From positions 8,142,001-8,206,000 of the forward strand of contig CM073886.1 of the NCBI GenBank assembly GCA_037176705.1: DNA of 64,000 nucleotides, written 5' to 3'. The notes under the pieces are model-generated. The model did not search any database. It was not told where the DNA came from and was given only the letters and a program-made list of their open reading frames with translations. The position numbers and the translations under genes are program-made. Shown in pieces: positions 57,303 to 64,000 of the stretch (position 1 is its first letter; every line of letters begins with the position of its first letter). The DNA comes from Molossus alvarezi (taxonomy: Eukaryota; Chordata; Mammalia; Chiroptera; Molossidae).

Positions 57303-57490
57303 CTGGCCCGGTCAGGAACCGGTGGGAGTGTCATCCTGTACACCAAAGGGTTGCGGATTCAATTCCCAGTCAGGGCACATACCTAGGTTGCAAGTTCGAT
57401 CCCAGGTCAGGGCATGTAAGGGAACCAACCAATTGATGTTTCTTTCTTTCTCTAAAAACAAATAATAAAAACAAATCCTCGGGTAGGGGG
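57303..57490 (+). mobile_element. Ves SINE, diverged tail variant
   Basis: 'tggcccggtcaggaaccggt' is an eroded head. 'ttgcggattcaattcccagt' is B-box-like, followed by a second 'gcaagttcgatcccaggtca'. The tail reads 'aaatcctcgggtagggggga'. More diverged than other copies here. Confidence 0.8.
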
Positions 57491-57699
57491 GAAAAAAAAA
57501 GAGGCAATGTGAATTTGGTCGGCCAGGAATCCTAAGAATGTCACTAAGAGACCTGCCCAGCGAACAACGTGGTCCCACTGCTTCGTGCGGGCCACGGCCG
57601 TCCCACGGCGTCCTATCTGAGGACGCATCAGGCCGCCCGGAGGAGGCTCAGGTCCTGGCTCTAGATCCTGCGGTGGATGCACGGTCTTGTTGTATGAAT

Positions 57700-58215
57700 C
57701 CGGGTTTTCTAGAAAAACCGAATCAATAGGAGAGTGTTTATCTATCTACCTATCTATCATCTATCTATCTATTGAGATTAAGGGAGAGAGAAAGAGTGGA
57801 AAGGAGAGAGAGAGATTTATTATAAGGAATTGGCTGGTGTCATTGTAGAGGCTGAGAAGCCCGAATCTGTAGTCGGCCAGCTGAGACCCTGACGGGCCCA
57901 GGGCGTAAGCTGTAGTCGGATCCCGGACGTCTGCGCACCAGGAGAACGAAGGGTGAGTCCAAGTCCAAAGGCGGAAGAAGACCAATGTCCCAGCTTGAAG
58001 ACAGTCAGGCAGAGACAGAGTCCTTTCTCATCCAGCCTTATTGTTCTGTTCAGGCCTTCAGTGCGTGGGAGGCTTCACGCAGAGGGCAAGGCAATCAGTC
58101 TACCAGTTCACATTTAATCTCATCCAGAAATCCCCTCACAGACACGCCTAGAAACCAAGTTTAACCAAATACCTGGACACTCCGTGGCCTAGTCAAATTA
58201 ACACATAAAATTAAG
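57700..58215. repeat. LTR-like dispersed repeat with internal (TATC)n
   Basis: 'gttttctagaaaaaccgaat' and 'ttattataaggaattggctg' start a known type of old mammalian dispersed repeat, which ends 'aaattaacacataaaatta'. A (TATC)n microsatellite lies at about 57,736-57,770. The family is not named because I cannot compare to a consensus. Confidence 0.55.
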
Positions 58216-58639
58216 CACTTACGTACCTTGTGACCTCTGGAGTATGACATGAGATTCAGCACATGGTAGGTGCTCAGTGAATGTTCATTGAATGAAGGAA
58301 CAAATGTTCAGAATATTTACATGGACATTTGGACGTGTGGATGATGATGGATGGCTGGACAGATGGACAGATGGATGGACTGACTGAAGGGTAGAGGAAA
58401 CAAGGGAGGGTGTTGACAGATGGTTGACTAACTTGTCCCCAGTCAAACATCTGGCCTGTGGCAGAGCTAGGATTTCAAGTCAGGCAGCCTGAGGCCTTCG
58501 CTGTGCTCACACCCTGAGACGAGGCAGATGTGGGGTGAGTGGAGCCAACACGCTCATGTCAAAGGGGAGGAGAGAACGGAAAGCCAGGAGGGACTTCGTC
58601 TGTGTCATCTTCAGCCACCTTGAGAAGGTTATTCACACT
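58216..58639. other. MIR/L2 scraps and a short TGGA repeat
   Basis: 'cacatggtaggtgctcagtg' at about 58,260 is an MIR/L2-like 3' end. An interrupted (TGGA)n is at about 58,335-58,382. About 58,430-58,500 resembles antisense MIR. Confidence 0.5.
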
Positions 58640-58790
58640 CATCATTCGTCCACTCATCAGATGTCCACTGAGGGTCATTTATGAGCCAGGTACGGGGAAT
58701 AGAGAAGTGACAAGGACAGACAAAAATCTTTGCCCTGATGAAGCTTCATTCTAGTGGGGAGCAGACAGTGAGTCAGTAAAGGTGTATATG
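58640..58790 (-). repeat. L2-type LINE 3' fragment
   Basis: 'gtcatttatgagccaggtac', then 'gacaaaaatctttgccctga' and 'gaagcttcattctagtgggg' match antisense L2. Confidence 0.75.
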
Positions 58791-59394
58791 AGTCAACGGT
58801 GATCGTTAGGAGAGAAGACAGTGCGGGGTGTAGGGGCTACGCCATTCCAGTAGGGGAAGGGGCGCCCCGGGAAGGAGACAGCGCAGAAGCTGCGGGGGGC
58901 CGAGTGGGCATCTGGGGAAAGCTCTCCTGTCTACCCGACCACCGCATTCTCACGACCGTGGTGCCCGGAAGGCGTTGGTGTCCCGGGCCCTGCAGGAAGA
59001 GGCATGGTTATCAAATGTCGGCTGCTTGCTTCGAGGTCAGAGCAGCAGCATCTTTGCAACAAGCTATGGGGCCCCTCTCAGGTCCTCCACTCCGTGCTCC
59101 TGACCAGGAGTCCTCCCAGGTCCCTGGGGCTTCTGCAGATGACTTCCCTCCTTGCCCTAGATTTTCAGGCTGCAGGGCTCGTGAGACTCTGTGTGAGCCT
59201 TGTACCCTCCTGGACACCTGCTTCCAATTCCTGGTGCAATGATACAGCAATGAGAAAACTTCACTCTGACTTATGAAAATTAGTCCCATTGCATGATTTT
59301 CAAGCCTCGTCAATCTCCCCCAGCTGAAGTGGAATCATTAGTGCAGGCCTGAAAGAAATGGACTCAAACCGCCACCTGGCATCACAGAGGCTTG
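58791..59394. other. Unique non-coding DNA
   Basis: No feature recognised. Confidence 0.35.
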
Positions 59395-59560
59395 TGATTC
59401 TCCTAACTCCTTCATCAGTGTTTCCATTAGTATCGCATTCTCTCCTGCGATCCTCCTAATGGCCTTAACAGCCATATGCAGTAGTTAAGGAAGTTATTAT
59501 TATCCCCATTTTGCAGATGGGGCAATGGCAGCCCCGTAGCTCAGCCGGGGGAACGGCAAG
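59395..59560 (-). repeat. MIR SINE
   Basis: 'tcctgcgatcctcctaatgg', 'ggaagttattattatcccca' and 'ttttgcagatggggcaatgg' follow antisense MIR order. Confidence 0.75.
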
Positions 59561-59599
59561 AGATGAGGGGCTGAACCTAGCCCAGTTCTGTAAGTGGCA

Positions 59600-60560
59600 T
59601 CACCATCTGCCCAGTTACCAAAGCCTGAATCTGGGAGTCATCCTTGCCACCACTATGCCCTTACTGCTCGTATCCAGGATGTCAGCAGGCCTGTTCACGT
59701 CATATCTGTCTCCAACCCCTCACTGCTCCCTAGTTCCTCCTGCACCCCCCAGCCCAAAGTGCCATCTTTCTCCTTAAATTAAATAGTCACCTTGCTTCCG
59801 TTCCCACCTCTGCATCTCCAGTACATTCCCCCCACAGGAGCTTGGATGGACTGTTAAAAATTGACTCACCTGCCTGGCTGATGTGGCTCAGTGGTTGAGC
59901 ATCCACCCATGCACCAAGAGGTCACCGGTTTGATTCCCAGTCAGGGCACATGCCCAGGTTGTGAGCCCGATCCCCAGTGGGGGGCATGCAGGAGGCGGCC
60001 AACCGATGTTTTCTCTCATCGATGTTTCTCTCTCTCCCCCTCCTTTCCTCTCTCTTTCTAATCAATAAAGAAAAAATATCAATGAAAAAATTGACCCACC
60101 TGAAGTCATCTCTTTACTTAAGGGCTTTCTAATGAAGTCCAAACTCCTGTGCCTACTTGGGCCCGGCCCCCCTTTCCAGCCTCCTGTCATGCCCTCTCCC
60201 TTACCAATTATGTGGTGGCCAGTCGGCTACTTTTTATTTCTTTGACTCAGGACCCAAACGCACGCTGCTACTTCCACCTGGAACACTGTGGCCTCTGGAT
60301 TTCCTGGGGGCTTGCTTTCCCTTCCTTCAGATCTCACCTTACGTGTCAGGCACCGCAGCAGGCAGGTTCCCTGACCCCTTGCCTCGTTATACTTCATTAC
60401 TCCTCTTTTCTGTAGTATGTTGATGTGTGTTCATGGTCTCCACCACCATGAGCCCTGTCACCAGTGGACGGTAGGCTCCATGAAGACAGACAACTTGTCT
60501 ATCATCCCAGTGCCCATGACCCAAGAGTGCTCATTAAACACTTGCAGGAAAAATGAATGA
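59600..60560 (+). repeat. L2-type LINE, split by a Ves SINE
   Basis: Left part 59,600-59,872 ('tgaatctgggagtcatcctt', 'ttgcttccgttcccacctct') and right part 60,103-60,560 ('taatgaagtccaaactcctg', 'tctggatttcctgggggctt', 'gtaggctccatgaagacaga', 'ttaaacacttgcaggaaaaa') are consecutive L2 3' sequence. The Ves SINE lies between them. Confidence 0.82.
59873..60085 (+). mobile_element. Ves SINE (A-tail class) inside an L2
   Basis: Head 'cctggctgatgtggctcagt', B-box-like 'ggtttgattcccag', pyrimidine tract, and tail 'taatcaataaagaaaaaata'. Flanked by 'aaaaattgactcacctg' (59,856-59,872) and 'aaaaattgacccacctg' (60,086-60,102), a 16/17 target-site duplication. Confidence 0.96.
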
Positions 60561-60716
60561 ACTTAAATGAGTGAAATGAAACATTAAGTTGGTTGCATGT
60601 ATTAATAATCAGTAAATCCCTCTTTTCTTTTCTGTAGGATTTCTGATAAATTTTCCTGGTACTTTTTGCATTTATGTGCAGAGTATCTACATATAGAAGG
60701 TCCTCATCAGTGTTAT

Positions 60717-61092
60717 TGAATGAATGCATGAATGGATGGGTGAATGGATGGATGGATGGATGGATGGATGGATGGATAGATGCATGGATGCATGGATGGA
60801 TGCTTGGATGGATGCTTGGATGGAAGGAAGGAAGAGATGGGTGGATGAATGGATGGGTGAATGGATGTATGGATGTATGGATGTATGGATTGATGGATGC
60901 ATGGATGGATGGAAGGAAGGAAGGAAGGAAGGAAGGAAGGAAGGAAGGAAGGAAGAGAGGGAAAGGAAGGAAGGAAAGGAAGGAAGGAGAAATGGGTGGA
61001 TAAATGGATGAGTGGAAGGATGGTTAGGGGCGTGGTTGGATGCATGGATGGGTGGGTGGGTGGGTGGATGAATGGATGAGATGAATGGGCAG
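60717..61092. repeat. Compound (TGGA)n / (GGAA)n microsatellite
   Basis: TGGA-type units run from about 60,717 to 60,910. An uninterrupted run of eleven GGAA copies spans 60,911-60,955, with more GGAA/GGGA variants to about 60,995 and TGGA/TGGG units to about 61,085. The plus strand is purine-rich. Open frames here read as Met/Trp/Gly or Lys/Glu/Gly repeats and are artefacts. Confidence 0.97.
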
Positions 61093-61994
61093 ATAGAAGA
61101 ATAGATAGGCGCTTTTTACTTTGTGATCTCACAGATTTTTTTCTTTTTTCATAACCAAATAACCACGCTCATATTCTTTTTATAATTGCCTCCCACCCTA
61201 TTTCTTTTGCAATACCCTCTCTATCTTCCTTCCAAGTCTGATCCAGGGTTGTAGTCTCTTAACAGACAACAGGTTTTTATGTGACCCCAACAGTAGGGCT
61301 TTACCACAACTGCATGTTTTTTTTTTCTGAATGTATTATATTTCTTTTGATATTAGTTCCCTTCTCCCAAGGATATATGAAAAAATTGTGTGATAACAAA
61401 AACTTATCCCACTTGCAAGCACTCTGGGCTTATAGACACAGCGCTTCAGCTGAGAGTCAGTGGTTCAGTATAACAATTCTAAAACTGGCTCGTGGCACTG
61501 GAAAGCTGAAGGTATGCAAAAATGCAGCCCTTAGTCAGGTTCGGTCACCAGGATTTGCTTACCGGGAAGGCCACCTAGGCTTGGCGTCCCTCGTTCTGAT
61601 ATTCCTGCTGGGCATTTGCCATTAATCCTCCAGGCTCTCAAAGGTGGTCGTTTGAATTCCCCATGTTGCTGCAGGAAACACCCTCTGGGTTTCTTGTCAA
61701 TGCCACCATCTTTCTTCCTCCCCTGGTGTTGCGGTTTCTTCCCATCCACTTTCTCACATGGTAACAAATCAAGCGAAGTAAAATACCATTCCTGGAAACA
61801 GCTGTCCCTGGGGCAGCATGAGGCTCGTTATCCCATTCAAGATCTGGTACATACAAAACAAATGCATCCCACCTCCAGCCCACGATTGCCAGGCATTAGA
61901 TCTATCTGCCACCTCTCCTGTGTAATGGTAGGTGATTTACTCTCTCTGGGTTGTAGCTCATTTGCTCATGTTATTTCTTCAGGATAAGGGTGAA
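61093..61994. other. Unique non-coding DNA
   Basis: AT-richer after the microsatellite; no repeat or exon recognised. Confidence 0.4.
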
Positions 61995-62550
61995 AGAAAG
62001 TAAACATTTATTTAGCACTTACTAAGCATCAGATTCTGTCTGTGTCAGTTAGAGCAGGCTAACAGAGTCAGAGTATCTGTTACTCACATAAACAGGCAAG
62101 AGGGTTGCAGCTTATTAGGCTAGGGGAGGAAAGGTTTGCTCCACACAGTGATTCAGGAGCCCAGGCTGAAGAGTTGTTAACATTTTAAACATTCAGATTC
62201 CAAGACTGCTTCGGGTGGAAACATCTCCCATGCAGAAGAGGAAAGAACATGAAGCTCAGGAGTGGGAAATGTTTATGGGGCGGAACTGGAAGTTAACACG
62301 TCCCTTTAGCTCATATTCTATTGGCTGCAATTCAGTCACATGGCCACATCCAGCTGCAAGAGGGGCTGGGTAATGTGTAGTCCAGTTGTATGCCCAGAAC
62401 GAGAAAAGGACTTTTGGAGAGGAGCTGGCCTGGCTCGGCTACCCAGAGCTGGGTGTTTTTATATAACTGCCTTATTCAATCTTCACAGCAATGGGCATTA
62501 GTATTACCATTGTCAATAAGGAAACAGAGGCCCAAGGCACAAAGTACATT
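61995..62550 (-). repeat. MIR SINE split by an LTR-like element
   Basis: The antisense MIR begins 'aacatttatttagcacttac' (61,995-62,038) and resumes at about 62,456 with 'tttttatataactgccttat', 'cattgtcaataaggaaacag' and 'gcccaaggcacaaagtacat'. The text between is a separate repeat. Confidence 0.75.
62039..62455. mobile_element. LTR-like element inserted in a MIR
   Basis: Starts near 'tgtgtcagttagagcaggct' and includes 'cattctattggctgcaattc'-type text ('attctattggctgcaattca', 'catggccacatccagctgca'). These match an old mammalian LTR class. The boundaries are set by the split MIR. Confidence 0.6.
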
Positions 62551-63335
62551 GCAAAACAACACAGCACTGTTATAGCAAATACGGTGAGGTGCCTGTGGTT
62601 CCAGCTCAGTTTTCTTTGCATGGAAGCACAATTCTTCAGGAGAGGGAAGGAGCTGGCTCTAGGGCTCACAAAATAGCCAAGGAAGCCGCTGACGGTTGTC
62701 GAACATGTGTGGAGCCAACTCCCCACTGGTCACAGGGCTGGGCAGGCGGTACCCCGGCCATCTGGGCTAGTTAGCTGCCCCACCTCCCCCATCCGGGCGT
62801 CCTCTCTGTAAGTGCAGTGTCATCCTTCACATGGGTCTGTCTGGCTCCTTTATTTGAGCTCCACGAATGAGACTTTTGGTATGTGGTTCATCAAAACCTC
62901 TCCAGCTTCACTCTCTCACACCTCCCTGAAGCCAGGCCACCTAGTGAGCACCCTGTCGAGGCCCAGTGCCCTGAGTGCTTCCCACACATGTGTTTCCGAT
63001 TCTTTTTCTTTTCAGAGACCAAATTTTTAAAGAATGGATTTTTATCAGTGCCACTCAACACTACTTTTTAGTAGTTTTTGAAAGTAGATAAAATAGGAGG
63101 CAACGCCCACACCTATACAGAGAAAGCTCGTTTTTCTTAAATGTGCAAATTTGGTACACACAAGAAATGCAAAGTTCCATTGGAATGCTTTTGAATATGT
63201 CGTTTAGGTTTTTAAATGCCATAAGTCGGTTTAAAAAAGAACAGCAGTCCATTTGACTAGATGTGCAATCCTCAAAGAAGTGTGCTTCATGAGGCGGTCA
63301 CTAGGTGGGCCGCTCACCAAGAGGAGTCGGTTTTG
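62551..63335. other. Unique non-coding DNA
   Basis: No feature recognised. 63,320-63,333 is the left target-site duplication of the next SINE. Confidence 0.4.
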
Positions 63336-63560
63336 CCCTGGCCGGTGTGGCTCAGTGGTTAGAGTGTTGGCCCATGCACCAAAGGGTCACGGGTTTAATT
63401 TCTGGCCCCAGTTGGGGTGCGTGTGGGAGGCAACCAATCAACGTGTCTCTCTCACAAAGATGTTTCTCTAACTCTCGCTCTCCCCCGCCCCCCTCCCTTC
63501 CACTCTCACTAAAAAAAAAATCATTGGAAAAAATATCCTCAGATGATGATTAACAAAAAA
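63336..63560 (+). mobile_element. Ves SINE (tatcctc-tail class)
   Basis: Head 'ccctggccggtgtggctcag', B-box-like 'gggtttaatttctggcccca', pyrimidine tract, and tail 'aaaatatcctcagatgatga'. Flanked by 'agaggagtcggttt' (63,320-63,333) and 'agaggagtttgttt' (63,566-63,579), a 12/14 target-site duplication. Confidence 0.95.
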
Positions 63561-63579
63561 TAAAAAGAGGAGTTTGTTT

Positions 63580-64000
63580 AGCATCGGTTAAGACATTTGT
63601 ACACCTCAGAATCATCTCATTCGAAGCTGCCCCTTCCTCTGGGGCCACTAACCACTCACCCTGCCTAAGTCTGTCGGGGACCAGCCCGTCCTGTCCCCCC
63701 AATCCATCCCGGTCTGCACAGTGATGTCTCCAGGTGTGGCGGCCCACCTGCTGTTGGTGGTTGATGTGGTTGACAAAGGATAATAGCCTGTGAATAAGAC
63801 TTACTCTTCTTACTCAAGTAAGTGACTGAAAAAGCAAAAGCAAATGCTGGTTCTTCTTGTGGAAGGGCCAGCAGGTCCCTTGGGAAGCCTGTGGCCGAGG
63901 CTCACAGAGAGCCCGGACGCTGTCCGCAAGCCGTTCCTGTTCCCCCGCAGCCTTAGGAGCTCAGCCCGCCTGAAGGCTTTAAATGCCTCCCGTGTGCTGA
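63580..64000. other. Unique non-coding DNA at window end
   Basis: No repeat, exon or RNA gene recognised; the window ends inside it. Confidence 0.35.

Noticed and set aside
60674..61132. Met/Trp/Gly- and Ser/Ile/His-rich open frames
   Set aside because: Translation of the TGGA/GGAA microsatellite.

Overview
The window looks like nuclear DNA from a bat, probably a yangochiropteran. The main evidence is twelve tRNA-derived SINEs of the Ves type. Each has a promoter-like head containing a 'tggctcagtggt' A-box-like segment, a B-box-like 'ggtttgattcc' segment, a pyrimidine-rich middle, and an A-rich tail or a tail resembling 'tatcctcaggtgaggatt'. A 192-bp nonautonomous hAT element of SPIN type, known from bats and a few other tetrapods, supports this. 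Ancient mammalian repeats (MIR, L2, MaLR LTRs, Charlie-type hAT) are present throughout. I found no convincing host protein-coding gene, tRNA, rRNA or CRISPR array. The long open frames come either from L1 or from minisatellites whose unit length is a multiple of three.

Layout. 1-4.7 kb: mostly unique DNA around a ~1 kb array of a 12-bp minisatellite. 4.7-9.5 kb: Ves SINEs, an internally deleted L1, a Charlie-type element and the SPIN copy. 9.5-17 kb: GC-rich DNA with a 42-bp minisatellite (11.8-12.7 kb), a TG-rich tract (14.4-14.8 kb), a 33-bp CpG-dense minisatellite (16.3-16.9 kb) and MaLR LTR remnants. 17-26 kb: largely unique DNA with a good CTCF-like motif near 20.44 kb. 26.2-32.9 kb: a near full-length but broken L1 on the minus strand with a Ves SINE at its 5' end. 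It is followed at 33.0-33.8 kb by a 5'-truncated L1 on the plus strand. 34-39 kb: MaLR LTRs, SINEs, an inverted (twin-primed) L1, and a unique stretch with two RFX X-box-like motifs. 40-50 kb: short tandem duplications, MIR/L2 relics, a G4-prone GGGA repeat and one exon-like sequence. 50-64 kb: mostly unique GC-rich DNA, then SINEs, L2, an LTR-like element nested in a MIR, and a large TGGA/GGAA microsatellite.

The window reads as intergenic or intronic DNA. Unique stretches could hold regulatory elements or lncRNA exons, but only the X-box pair, the CTCF-like motif and one exon candidate have visible support. The density of GC-rich minisatellites resembles subtelomeric or recombination-active mammalian DNA; that is inference. 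Repeat boundaries were read by eye and are approximate unless a target-site duplication (TSD) is given. No previously undescribed functional system is evident.
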